Origin: an uncultured Eubacteriales bacterium
GTDB taxonomy: Bacteria; Bacillota; Clostridia; Oscillospirales; Acutalibacteraceae
Length of the DNA stretch: 38,391 bases
Direction of reading: 5' to 3'
NCBI GenBank assembly: GCA_905198155.1
Contig: CAJKBQ010000025.1
Span: 1-38,391, forward strand
Each line of letters opens with the position of its first letter. Position 1 is the stretch's first letter. Positions 8,173-16,587 of the stretch are shown piece after piece. The position numbers and the translations under genes were made by a program. The notes under the pieces are model-generated. The model was not told where the DNA came from and searched no databases. It worked only from the letters and a program-made list of their open reading frames with translations.

Positions 8173-9405
8173 TCAATCGCTCAGCAGTGCAACGGTTACG
8201 TCGAACCGCACGCCGCTCGACGGGCGGTACAGGGTGAACACGGCTTTGTCGCCGGGGCGGTAGGCATACAGCTGTTCATACATCACGGCCGTATCCGTCA
8301 TCGGCAAGCCGTCGATCGCGGTGATGATATCGTCGGGCTGGACATCCACGCGCGCAAACACGTTGCTGTCCAGCAGCGAGACGATCTGCATCCCGCACGG
8401 GAGGCTGTTCATCGCCGCCGTCACCGTGGTGATCGGCTTGATCGTCACGCCCAGCTTCACGCGGTCTTTGACGTAGCCGTATTTCATCAGGGAATCAAAC
8501 ACCGGTTTGGCTTTGGTCATCGGGATGGCAAAGCCGATGCCTTCGTAACCGCTGGCGACGACTTTGGCACAGTTGATCCCGATCACCTGGCCCCACTGGT
8601 TGACCAGCGCGCCGCCGGAATTGCCGGGGTTGATCGCGGCGTCCACCTGAAACAGCCCCAGCACGTTGACCGAGGTCGAAATCGGGCGGTTGACCGCCGA
8701 CACGCGGCCGTACGTCACCGTGCCGGCGTACGACAGGCCGCCGGGATTGCCGACCGCCAGCACTTCGTCACCGACGCGCACCGGGTCAGAGTCGGCAAAC
8801 TCCGCCGGGGTCAGCTGCACGCCGCTGTTCGTCACGCGGATCACGGCGAGGTCGGTGCGGGTGTCGCACCCGACCAGCTCTGCGTTGTAGTATGCGCCGT
8901 TCGCGTCCACCACCAGCAGCCGCTCCCCGTCCTCCACCACATGGGCGTTGGTCAGGATATAGCCGTCGGCCGTCAGCACCACGCCGGAACCTTCGCCGAG
9001 GACGGCGCTTTCGTCCAGGCCGCTTTCGCTGTCGTATGTGCTGTATGTCACGATGCCGACAACCGACGGACGCACTTTTTCGGCGATTTCCGCTTCCGTC
9101 AGCGCGTCGGCCGGGTCGCCGGGATCGTGCAGCGTGACCGACGGGGCGTTTTCGTTGAGCGTCGGACGGTGCGACGATGCAGACGGCCGCGAAGCGGTGG
9201 ATTCCGGCGGAACCGGATCGATCACTGCGGCGTCTGCAATCAGCACGGCCAGCGAACCGAACACCGTCACCAGCAGCGCCAGCAGCGACGCCAGCAGCGC
9301 TTTGGCGGCCGCGCTGATTTTTTTGGCCGGCTGCGGCGGCCGCTCCGGCGCGCCCCAGCCGCGGAACGGGTCGCGCTCCGGCGGGATTTGATTACCGTTC
9401 ATCAT
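8173..9405 (-). CDS. htrA: HtrA/DegP-like membrane-anchored serine protease
   Basis: A 410-aa S1C-family protease with the Gram-positive HtrA layout: cytoplasmic Pro-rich N-terminus, one membrane span at about 36-60, a Ser/Pro linker, a trypsin-like domain with His155 (LTNAHVV), Asp185 (TRTDLAVI) and Ser263 (NPGNSGGAL), and one C-terminal PDZ domain from about 315. It should degrade or refold damaged proteins outside the membrane. It is the last gene of a response regulator-kinase-protease operon and overlaps the kinase gene by 14 bp, implying translational coupling and control by that pair, as known for htrA genes under CssRS or CiaRH. The start is the first of two adjacent ATGs. Confidence 0.93.
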   Translation of the reverse strand: MMNGNQIPPERDPFRGWGAPERPPQPAKKISAAAKALLASLLALLVTVFGSLAVLIADAAVIDPVPPESTASRPSASSHRPTLNENAPSVTLHDPGDPADALTEAEIAEKVRPSVVGIVTYSTYDSESGLDESAVLGEGSGVVLTADGYILTNAHVVEDGERLLVVDANGAYYNAELVGCDTRTDLAVIRVTNSGVQLTPAEFADSDPVRVGDEVLAVGNPGGLSYAGTVTYGRVSAVNRPISTSVNVLGLFQVDAAINPGNSGGALVNQWGQVIGINCAKVVASGYEGIGFAIPMTKAKPVFDSLMKYGYVKDRVKLGVTIKPITTVTAAMNSLPCGMQIVSLLDSNVFARVDVQPDDIITAIDGLPMTDTAVMYEQLYAYRPGDKAVFTLYRPSSGVRFDVTVALLSD

Positions 9406-10882
9406 TGCTCGGCTCCGTTCCTTTCCGTTTCCGGTTCACCGCGTCGGGCGCGGCGGTCGGAATAAAGAATTCAAATTCGCAGTATTCGCCCGACTGGCTG
9501 CGGACTTCGATCTCGCCGCCGTGCAGCTGGATGATCGTGCGGACGATGTACAGCCCCAGACCCATGCCGTTTTTGTCGTTGCTGCGGGACTTGTCGGTTT
9601 TGTAGAACCGGTCGAACACCAAGGGCAGCTCTTCCTGCGAGATGCCTTCGCCGGTGTTGCGGATGCAGACGTGCGCATTGCGGTCGCGTTCGAACACGCT
9701 CACCGTGATGGTGCCGCCTTCGTTGGTGAATTTCACAGCGTTTTCGACCAGATTGTACACCACCTGGTGCATCAGGTCGGCATCGCCTTTGACGATAATG
9801 TTGGCGCAGTCCTCCATGCCGTCCACGTTGATGTGGCGGTTGTTGATGAGCGTTTCAAACGAAAGCATCGTGTCGAACACGATTTCCTTCATATCGAACT
9901 CCGAGCAGCGGAGCTTCATTTTGCCGCTGTCGATCCGGGACAGGTCGAGCATGGAACGCACCAGCCGCGACAGGCGCATCACTTCGTTGGACACAATGCG
10001 CAGGTAGTAGTCGCGCCGGTCGGCGGGGATGGTGCCGTCCAGAATGCCGTTGATGAACCCGGCGATGGTGGTCATGGGGGTTTTCAGCTCGTGGCTGACG
10101 TTGGCCACAAAGCTGCGGCTGACGTTTTCGCTTTCTGCCAGCGACGACGCCATGTTGTTGAACGCCTGCGCCAGCTCGCCCATTTCGTCGTGGCTGCGCA
10201 CCGGGACGCGCTGCGAAAAATCGCCTTTGCCGAACGCGACGGCCGCCGCCGCCATTTCGCGCAGCGGCATGACCAGGCGATAGGTGCTGGCTCCGGAAAA
10301 CAGGAACGAAATGGCCGCGGCAAAAATCGCCGCGATGATGCACATCTGGATAATGTCGCTGCGGAACGCGCCGAACGACGCCGCCGACGACGCCAGAAAC
10401 ACCGCGCCGATAATCGACGTTTCGTCCGTCCCGGCATACAGCAGCGGCACGCCGACGACGTACTGGTTTTCGGCGTACAGGCCGCCGAGCTTTGTCATGT
10501 TGGAGTAGCCGCGCGTCATGGCGGCTGTGACAACGTCGGTTCCGATGGACTCCACCGTCGGGTGGTTTTTCTGCACATACGCGCTGACCAGCACATTGCC
10601 GGCGGCGTCCACAACGTATGCGTCCGCGCCGATGTTGGGCGCCATCACGTTGAACAGGTACGGCGTGTTGACGTTGATCGCGTAGGAATTGTCCTCCTGC
10701 TTGGTCGTTTGGTACGACGCGATGGCCGACAGCGACCGGGCACTGTCGGTCAGGCCGGATAATTTATCGTTGATCCAGTATTGGGAAACGCTGTAACACA
10801 CAACGATGCCCATAATCGTGAAGCTGGCAACGATGATCGCCGACGAAACGAGCAGATGCTTTTTGAACAACGAGCCTTTCAT
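9392..10882 (-). CDS. HAMP sensor histidine kinase
   Basis: A 496-aa sensor kinase. Two membrane spans (about 10-32 and 178-198) bracket a 145-residue extracytoplasmic sensor of dCache-like appearance; a HAMP domain covers about 199-252. The HisKA domain has the phospho-acceptor His264 in FVANVSHELKTPM, and the ATPase domain shows the N box (LVENAVKFTN), DRFYKTDKSRS and GMGLGLYIVRTI. It follows the response regulator by 4 bp and overlaps the protease gene, so all three are one unit. The sensed signal is unknown; envelope stress is the natural guess given the HtrA partner. Confidence 0.93.
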   Translation of the reverse strand: MKGSLFKKHLLVSSAIIVASFTIMGIVVCYSVSQYWINDKLSGLTDSARSLSAIASYQTTKQEDNSYAINVNTPYLFNVMAPNIGADAYVVDAAGNVLVSAYVQKNHPTVESIGTDVVTAAMTRGYSNMTKLGGLYAENQYVVGVPLLYAGTDETSIIGAVFLASSAASFGAFRSDIIQMCIIAAIFAAAISFLFSGASTYRLVMPLREMAAAAVAFGKGDFSQRVPVRSHDEMGELAQAFNNMASSLAESENVSRSFVANVSHELKTPMTTIAGFINGILDGTIPADRRDYYLRIVSNEVMRLSRLVRSMLDLSRIDSGKMKLRCSEFDMKEIVFDTMLSFETLINNRHINVDGMEDCANIIVKGDADLMHQVVYNLVENAVKFTNEGGTITVSVFERDRNAHVCIRNTGEGISQEELPLVFDRFYKTDKSRSNDKNGMGLGLYIVRTIIQLHGGEIEVRSQSGEYCEFEFFIPTAAPDAVNRKRKGTEPSNDER

Positions 10883-10886
10883 GCGC

Positions 10887-11591
10887 TCACTCTCTGACCT
10901 CGAACTTGTAGCCGACGCCCCACACGGTTTTCAGCTCCCACTTGGGCGACACGCCTTCCAGCTTTTCGCGCAGGCGCTTGACGTGCACGTCCACGGTGCG
11001 GGAGTCGCCGTAGTAGTCGAAGCCCCACACTTCGTCGAGCAGCTGGTCGCGGGTGAACACGCGGTTCGGGTTGCTGGCCAGGTGATAGATCAGCTCCATC
11101 TCCTTGGGCGGGGTATCGACCTGCACGCCGTTGACGCGCAGCTCGTAGTTGGTGAGGTTGATCGACAGCTTGTCGTACTTCACTTCTTTGACGCCGGCGT
11201 TGTCGCCCGCGCCGCTGCGGCGCAGCACGGCTTTGATCCGCGCGACGACCTCTTTGGCGTCAAACGGCTTCACCACATAGTCGTCCGCGCCCAGTTCCAG
11301 ACCGAGCACCTTGTCGAACACTTCGCCTTTGGCGGTGAGCATGATGATCGGGCACTGGGACTCTTTGCGGATTTCGCGGCAGACCTGCCAGCCGTCCAGC
11401 TCCGGGAGCATAATGTCCAGCATAATCAGGTCGGGCTGCTCGGCGCGGAACATTTCCAGCGCGCGTTTGCCGTCGTTGGCAATCACCACCTGAAAGCCGT
11501 CTTTTTCGATGTACAGCCGCAGCAGTTCGCAAATATTCTTGTCGTCGTCCACCACAAGGATTTTGCCGTTTGATGTGTTGTTATTCGCCAT
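10887..11591 (-). CDS. OmpR/PhoB-family response regulator
   Basis: A 234-aa response regulator with receiver domain (acidic D15-D17, phospho-acceptor Asp59 in LIMLDIMLPELDGW, Thr86, Lys108 in VVKPFD) and a C-terminal winged helix (RDQLLDEVWGFDYYGDSRTV, then VDVHVKRLREKLE). It is the first gene of the regulator-kinase-protease operon; AAAGGATGATATAGA precedes the ATG. A good -10 (TATAAT, minus strand, 11646-11641) lies upstream without a recognisable -35 at 16-18 bp, which fits an activator-dependent promoter, possibly autoregulated. Confidence 0.94.
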   Translation of the reverse strand: MANNNTSNGKILVVDDDKNICELLRLYIEKDGFQVVIANDGKRALEMFRAEQPDLIMLDIMLPELDGWQVCREIRKESQCPIIMLTAKGEVFDKVLGLELGADDYVVKPFDAKEVVARIKAVLRRSGAGDNAGVKEVKYDKLSINLTNYELRVNGVQVDTPPKEMELIYHLASNPNRVFTRDQLLDEVWGFDYYGDSRTVDVHVKRLREKLEGVSPKWELKTVWGVGYKFEVRE

Positions 11592-11661
11592 TCTATATCA
11601 TCCTTTCCGTTGCTGCAAAGAAATTTTTGTTTCTGTTTGTATTATACCGCGTCCGGGTGTG

Positions 11662-11721
11662 CAAGTGGTGAATATTTTTTGAAGTTTGCTGCAAATGGTG
11701 CGATTTTGGTTGACTTTTGCG
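11662..11721. repeat. 60-bp direct repeat, left copy
   Basis: These 60 bp match 14244-14303 in the same orientation at 59 of 60 positions. The copy lies between the response-regulator promoter region and the 3' end of the mannosidase gene, ending 7 bp from the mannosidase stop codon. It contains the palindrome TTTGCTGCAAA (11685-11695), a likely operator; the single mismatch to the other copy is the centre base of that palindrome. It also contains TTGACT, which serves as -35 in the right copy but has no -10 partner here. Confidence 0.93.
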
Positions 11722-11728
11722 GGCAATT

Positions 11729-14191
11729 TTAAGCGTTCGGTTCGATTCTCAGCGTTTTGATTTCATATGGACGAAATACCGGGCAGAACGGCCGGTCAGC
11801 CGACTCGTCCATATCCGTTTCGCGAACTTGGTAAATGCATTTCAGTCCGGAATCAACCGGCTGATCCGTCGGGTTGTACAACCGCAAAATTGCCCCGCGC
11901 CCCGATTCGGCCGGTTTGAGCACGCTCATCCGGACGGCGGCGGAATCGACCGACAGAAAGCTTTGCGCTGCCGTTTGGGCGCATACGATGGGTTTTGCAA
12001 AATTTTCCCGGATTTCCAGCAGTTCCTCGCGCGGCGCGCCGACGGCCAGCGCATAGCGGAACGTCATCGTGCCGAGCAGCCGGGCGCACACGGCTTCGGG
12101 CTGGTGGAACATCCTGCTTACGCTGCGGAACATCGTCATCGAGACCGTGCCGTCCGGATAGACGCCGCCTTCGTGGAACCCTTCTCCGACAAACGCAAAG
12201 CGCCCCGTACCGACAATTCCGGCGGTATTCTTTTCGCACCACTCCGGTTCGCGCCCGGCAAAGCCGTCCGCGCCGGCGCCGCGCGGACGCGTCACATAGC
12301 CGAACCCCTGCGACGCAAAATACTGCGCGCCTTCGATCCCGGTCGGGAAGATCACCCGCAGCCGGTGCGACGATGCGCGGTTTTGCACCGTGGTGCAAAA
12401 TTCCGCAAACCGCTGCCCGCGCCGGAGCGTGATCTCGCTGACGATTTCGAGCGGCACATACGCGGCCGCTCGGTTCATGCGCGCTGAATCGAGCGCCTGG
12501 GGCACCGACAGCTGCTCGGTGACGCGGAACGTCGTGACCAGCCGCCCCGCGTGAAGCACTTCGATTTGCGCGGTGCCGGACGACAGCACGCGCGGCTCAT
12601 TGAATGCGGCGGGTTCGCGGAACCACCCGTTGCCGGCGTCGCCGTCGTCGATGAAGCGGTGGAGGCCCGCAAAAACCTGCCCAGTCTCTTTGTCGGTCAA
12701 CGTCAAACGGCCGTCTGCGCCAATGTCCAGCCGCAGGAATTCGTTTTCCGCCGACGCTTTTTCGGGCGATTCGGGCGGAAGGCCGGTTCGGCGGTCGGCC
12801 GGCATCACCCGGAACGGCGTGTACCCGCACGGCAGCAGCTGCGCGTCCAGCGCAAGCGTGTACCGATCCACCGATATTGCGCTTTGCCGCCGGTAAACCT
12901 GCGCGCCGCGCTGAATGCCGAGAATTTGATACGCGCACGGGCGGTTGTCCTCGTCCGCAATTTGGAACAGATTGTATTTTTGGTAGCCGACATTGTCGGT
13001 GTAAACACAATCCCAGTCGCGAGGGAAATCGACATCCACGGTAATCACGCCGTGCCGAGCGTGGATATCGGGATGGATTACCGAAAAACCAAATGCTTCT
13101 GATTTCGGCAGATGCGTGCAGAACTCCTCGCGGATCACGTCGCCGATGGCCTGAACCTGCCGGAACCGGTACGGCATATCCGCGTGTACGGCGTCCACCG
13201 AGCACCCGCACATGGAGTCGTGCGGATGGTTTTGGAGCAGATATTTCCGCGCCGCGCTGAAAAAAGTCCGTTTGTCCGTCAGAATGCCGCTCCATTCGCC
13301 CATCACCAGCAGCGGCGCCGTTTCGCGCCACAGCAGCGCTTCGGTTTCATCGTTCATCTGTTTCAGCGGGTAATATGACGAAATCGAACCTGTCACCACG
13401 CGGAAATCCGCACCGCTGCGCGCCGTTTCCACCAGTTCGCCCGTTACGGTCGGCAGATCCATATCGGCCGCAAGCGCGGGCAATTCTTCCAGTCCGCCGA
13501 CTTCGCAGTCCAATTCCCGAACGAGCTGCGCAAACCGCAGCGTCTGGGCATCAATTCCGGCGTGGTCATCGGTATAATTCCACAGCGCAATCGGCTGTCC
13601 GTCCAACCGCTCGGCGAGAAACTGCCGCTGATCCGCCGCCGCGTCAAATGCGCGTTTGAAATCCGCATAAACGTCTTTGCACACCACGCACATACTGCCG
13701 TCCGGCGCGCGCCAGCGGAAAAACGCGCCGCTTGGCAAATGCGTTGCCCCGCGCCCCAGAAATGCGCCCCGGATGCCAAACCCGGCAAAAATGCGCGGCA
13801 TATCGGCGGCGTGGCCGAACATATCGCAGATGTAGCCGAATTTCCACGGTTCTGCGCCGTACGCCCGTGCCGAATTCTGCCCTTCCAGCAGATTTTCGAC
13901 GAGCGCTTCGCCGGAAACGATCAATTCGTCGGGCATCACATACCACGGGCCGATTTTCAGCTGCCCGCTGCGCACCAGCGATTCGACCCGCGCGCGGTTT
14001 TCGGGGCGGATTTCCAGGTAATCGTCCAGCGGGATGGTCTGGCCGTCGAACACAAACGACGGGATCCCGCCGGATTCGAGCGCGTCGAGCAGTCGATCCA
14101 TCATCTCGACAAGGTAGTAGCGAAACCCCTGGAACGGACGGTACCACTCCCGGTCCCAGTGGGTGCTGATTTGACATAACAGCTTGCGCAT
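11729..14191 (-). CDS. Glycoside hydrolase family 38 alpha-mannosidase
   Basis: An 820-aa retaining alpha-mannosidase of family GH38. The zinc site and nucleophile are visible: HWDREW at residues 11-16 (His11, Asp13 as zinc ligands), Asp123 in YICDMFGHAADMP as the probable nucleophile, and the later zinc-ligand His in NHPHDSMCG. The C-terminal half is the beta-sandwich region of the family. No signal peptide, so it acts in the cytoplasm on mannosides or mannosyl-glycerate-type substrates. AGAGG lies 10 bp before the ATG. It has its own promoter, and direct 60-bp repeats lie at both ends of the gene, suggesting acquisition as a cassette. It could equally use another alpha-linked sugar. Confidence 0.92.
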   Translation of the reverse strand: MRKLLCQISTHWDREWYRPFQGFRYYLVEMMDRLLDALESGGIPSFVFDGQTIPLDDYLEIRPENRARVESLVRSGQLKIGPWYVMPDELIVSGEALVENLLEGQNSARAYGAEPWKFGYICDMFGHAADMPRIFAGFGIRGAFLGRGATHLPSGAFFRWRAPDGSMCVVCKDVYADFKRAFDAAADQRQFLAERLDGQPIALWNYTDDHAGIDAQTLRFAQLVRELDCEVGGLEELPALAADMDLPTVTGELVETARSGADFRVVTGSISSYYPLKQMNDETEALLWRETAPLLVMGEWSGILTDKRTFFSAARKYLLQNHPHDSMCGCSVDAVHADMPYRFRQVQAIGDVIREEFCTHLPKSEAFGFSVIHPDIHARHGVITVDVDFPRDWDCVYTDNVGYQKYNLFQIADEDNRPCAYQILGIQRGAQVYRRQSAISVDRYTLALDAQLLPCGYTPFRVMPADRRTGLPPESPEKASAENEFLRLDIGADGRLTLTDKETGQVFAGLHRFIDDGDAGNGWFREPAAFNEPRVLSSGTAQIEVLHAGRLVTTFRVTEQLSVPQALDSARMNRAAAYVPLEIVSEITLRRGQRFAEFCTTVQNRASSHRLRVIFPTGIEGAQYFASQGFGYVTRPRGAGADGFAGREPEWCEKNTAGIVGTGRFAFVGEGFHEGGVYPDGTVSMTMFRSVSRMFHQPEAVCARLLGTMTFRYALAVGAPREELLEIRENFAKPIVCAQTAAQSFLSVDSAAVRMSVLKPAESGRGAILRLYNPTDQPVDSGLKCIYQVRETDMDESADRPFCPVFRPYEIKTLRIEPNA

Positions 14192-14216
14192 TTGGCTTCA
14201 TCCTCTCTTTTTTCGT

Positions 14217-14246
14217 ATTATACCATACCGAGTACATTCCAGTCAA
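14217..14246 (-). promoter_or_regulatory. Sigma-A promoter of the mannosidase gene
   Basis: Read on the minus strand: TTGACT (14246-14241), 18-bp spacer, TATAAT (14222-14217) with TGG just upstream (extended -10). The -35 overlaps the left edge of the 60-bp repeat. Confidence 0.8.
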
Positions 14247-14303
14247 GTGGTGAATATTTTTTGAAGTTTGCAGCAAATGGTGCGATTTTGGTTGACTTTT
14301 GCG
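14244..14303. repeat. 60-bp direct repeat, right copy
   Basis: Same 60 bp as 11662-11721 (59/60), 2582 bp away in the same orientation. Here it forms the core of a divergent promoter region: its left edge carries part of the mannosidase -35 and its right part carries the hflX -35. The palindrome TTTGCAGCAAA (14267-14277) sits between the two promoters, well placed to control both. Confidence 0.93.
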
Positions 14304-14320
14304 CCGTTTGGGGCGATAAT
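14292..14320 (+). promoter_or_regulatory. Sigma-A promoter of hflX
   Basis: TTGACT (14292-14297), 17-bp spacer, GATAAT (14315-14320). The -35 lies inside the 60-bp repeat and the -10 just outside it. The start site is about 30 nt before the hflX ATG. Confidence 0.82.
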
Positions 14321-14354
14321 AGAAGCATTATCACAATCACACCCGGAGGTCAAT

Positions 14355-15605
14355 ATGGAACTGTACGAAAACAATACCGTGCCCGAACGCGCGATGCTGG
14401 TGTCGCTGGACACCGGCGAGCCGGACGCCGAAGCGTCGCAGGACGAGCTGCGCGAGCTGGCGCGTACCGCCGGCGCCGAGGTGATTGCCGTCACCACGCA
14501 AAAGCGCCCGACCCCCGACGCCGGAACGTGCGTGGGGACGGGCAAGCTGGAAGAAATCCGCAGTTTCTGCGCGGAAAACGAGGTGGAGCTGCTGATTTTT
14601 GACCGGGAACTCAGCCCGATTCAGCAGCGGAACATCGAAAACGAAACAAACGTGCGGACGATTGACCGCACGACGCTGATTCTGGATATTTTCGCGGCGC
14701 GCGCCCGCTCGCGGGAAGGCGCGCTGCAAGTGGAGCTGGCGCAGCTGCAGTATGCGCTGCCGCGGCTGACCGGCAGGGGGACGGCGATGTCCCGGCTGGG
14801 CGGCGGAATCGGCACGCGCGGCCCCGGCGAAACCAAGCTGGAAACCGACCGGCGGCACATCCGGCGGCGGATTGAGCGGCTGCGGGCGCAGCTGGCGGAG
14901 CTGACGGCGCAGCGGGCGCGGATGCGGGCGCGGCGGCGCAAAGACGGCGTGGTCTCCGTGGCGATTGTGGGGTACACGAACGCCGGGAAATCGACGCTGA
15001 TGAACGCGCTGACGGACGCAGGCGTGCTGGCGGAGGACAAACTCTTCGCCACGCTGGATCCGACGGCGCGCGCACTGCGGCTGCCGCACGGGCAGTCGGT
15101 GATGCTGATCGACACGGTGGGGCTGGTGCGGCGGCTGCCGCATCATTTGGTGGAGGCGTTCAAGTCCACGCTGGAAGAGGCCGCGCAAGCCGACGTGCTG
15201 CTGAATGTGTGCGATGCGTCGAGCGACGAGGCCGCCGTGCATTTGGACGTGACGGCGCGGCTGCTGGCGGAAATCGGCGTGCAGGAGCAGCCGGTGATTA
15301 CCGTGATGAACAAGTGCGACCGGCCGGCGGCAGATGTACCGGTTGCGGCGATGCCGGGCGTGGTGCGCATTTCTGCCAGGACGGGCGACGGGCTGGATCG
15401 GCTGCTGGCCGCGATTGAGGATGCGCTGCCGAAGTGGACGCACTTGGAGCTGCTGCTGCCGTTTGACCGCGCCGGGCTGCTGGCGTCCGTCCGCGCGCAG
15501 GGGCAGCTGCTGCGCGAGGAATACACCGCCGACGGCATTCGCGCCGAAGCGCTGGTCAGCGACCCGGCGCTGGCGGCGGCGCTGCGGCCGTTTGCGGCGG
15601 AGTGA
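14355..15605 (+). CDS. hflX: Ribosome-associated GTPase HflX
   Basis: A 416-aa HflX, the GTPase that splits stalled or hibernating 70S ribosomes under stress. The N-terminal HflX domain shows GTGKLEEI (61-68) and the glycine-rich GGGIGTRGPGETKLETDRR stretch (149-167), followed by the helical linker rich in Arg. The G domain has G1 GYTNAGKST (206-214), G3 DTVGL (253-257), G4 NKCD (319-322) and G5 SART (340-343). GGAGGT lies 5 bp before the ATG. Upstream in-frame sequence to 14268 is promoter DNA and not part of the protein. It is monocistronic, with a terminator downstream. Confidence 0.96.
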   Translation: MELYENNTVPERAMLVSLDTGEPDAEASQDELRELARTAGAEVIAVTTQKRPTPDAGTCVGTGKLEEIRSFCAENEVELLIFDRELSPIQQRNIENETNVRTIDRTTLILDIFAARARSREGALQVELAQLQYALPRLTGRGTAMSRLGGGIGTRGPGETKLETDRRHIRRRIERLRAQLAELTAQRARMRARRRKDGVVSVAIVGYTNAGKSTLMNALTDAGVLAEDKLFATLDPTARALRLPHGQSVMLIDTVGLVRRLPHHLVEAFKSTLEEAAQADVLLNVCDASSDEAAVHLDVTARLLAEIGVQEQPVITVMNKCDRPAADVPVAAMPGVVRISARTGDGLDRLLAAIEDALPKWTHLELLLPFDRAGLLASVRAQGQLLREEYTADGIRAEALVSDPALAAALRPFAAE

Positions 15606-15673
15606 TTTGCGAACACGCGCGTGTTCCCGTCCACTGATTTCACCCCAAATCGCATTCATCAGCAATTCTAACA

Positions 15674-15710
15674 AAAATCTCCGCTTCGCTTTGTGCAAAC
15701 CGGAGATTTT
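15674..15710 (+). terminator. Terminator after hflX
   Basis: AAAATCTCCG (15674-15683) pairs perfectly with CGGAGATTTT (15701-15710). The A/T ends allow termination in either direction. Confidence 0.8.
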
Positions 15711-15732
15711 ATTCGTCCTGGGCGAATTTTCC

Positions 15733-15761
15733 TTGCCAAACGACCGAATTGGGTGTATGAT
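15733..15761 (+). promoter_or_regulatory. Sigma-A promoter of the exported protein gene
   Basis: TTGCCA (15733-15738), 17-bp spacer, TATGAT (15756-15761), about 30 nt before the start codon's ribosome site. Confidence 0.75.
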
Positions 15762-15796
15762 GAAAGAAAGACAAAAAATCGAAGGAGTGGAACCGT

Positions 15797-16522
15797 ATGA
15801 AAAAACGCATTTGCACCGTCGTCGCCGTCGTCGCAGGCATCCTGCTGCTGGGCGCGCTGTCGCTGGGCGCCGTGTACCGGACGTATAATCCGTCCGTGAA
15901 GTCGGGCTTTTCGACCACGCAGCCTGCCCGTACCGGGACGGGTTGCACGGATCCCTCCATCTACGGGGAAGCCCTCGCCGCGCAGCTGGCGGAATTGCAG
16001 GACGAAGCCAACACGCCGGACCGGACCGACGGCCGCGACGTATTGACGGCGGAATTCACGTCGGACGACGGCGCTGTCACGATCCGCACCTGGGCAATCC
16101 CGGTGAAAAATCCGGAACCGGCGTATCCGTCGCGCTCATACTACCTGCTGGCGGCGCACGTCAAATGGAACCGCGAGCCGAAGTGGCACGGCACTGATCT
16201 GCTGGCGCTGCGGTCGGATGCAAAGCTGATGAAGGATAATTCCGATGTGTACCAACCGATTGCATGGGTTGGCAACGGCACGTCCGGCACGCTGTGCCGG
16301 TACAATCCCGACGACGCCCCCGACCCGAACCGCGCCATTCAGTTCGACTGGTCGGCCGGGTGCGGCTTCAAAGCACCGCTGACGCGCGGCACACAGTCGG
16401 AATTCTTTTACCAGACGCGTTTCTTCACCGACAGCGCGCCGATCGCGATGACCGCGCAGTATACACACACCTATCCCGGCGCGCAGACCAACTACACCGT
16501 TTCGATGCTGATGCAGCCGTAA
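15797..16522 (+). CDS. Hypothetical membrane-anchored extracytoplasmic protein
   Basis: A 241-aa protein that I do not recognise. Residues 1-27 form a basic start plus hydrophobic span (VVAVVAGILLLGALSLGAV), acting as signal anchor or uncleaved signal; there is no lipobox. The rest looks like a secreted beta-rich domain, with many Tyr/Trp/Thr, a conserved-looking YLLAAHVKW strand, a CRYNPDDAPDPNR loop and three Cys. AAGGAG lies 6 bp before the ATG and a clear promoter lies upstream. It is a single-gene transcript between hflX and the convergent spoIIR. Function is unknown; an envelope role is likely only from location. Confidence 0.8.
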   Translation: MKKRICTVVAVVAGILLLGALSLGAVYRTYNPSVKSGFSTTQPARTGTGCTDPSIYGEALAAQLAELQDEANTPDRTDGRDVLTAEFTSDDGAVTIRTWAIPVKNPEPAYPSRSYYLLAAHVKWNREPKWHGTDLLALRSDAKLMKDNSDVYQPIAWVGNGTSGTLCRYNPDDAPDPNRAIQFDWSAGCGFKAPLTRGTQSEFFYQTRFFTDSAPIAMTAQYTHTYPGAQTNYTVSMLMQP

Positions 16523-16538
16523 CCTCAAAAAATCAAAC

Positions 16539-16580
16539 CGTCCCCGGCAACCGAACTTTTCCATTCGGCCGCCGGGGACG
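16539..16580. terminator. Shared terminator between convergent genes
   Basis: CGTCCCCGGC (16539-16548) pairs with GCCGGGGACG (16571-16580), with a second short pairing inside the loop. On the minus strand it is followed by GTTTGATTTTTTG, so it should end spoIIR transcripts; on the plus strand it follows the exported-protein stop by 16 bp. Confidence 0.8.
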
Positions 16581-16587
16581 TTCTGCG

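Noticed and set aside
15611..15632. GAACACGCGCGTGTTC palindrome after hflX as a LexA site
   Set aside because: The Firmicutes LexA box has GAAC and GTTC four bases apart; here they are eight apart, and the position is downstream of a gene and not in a promoter.
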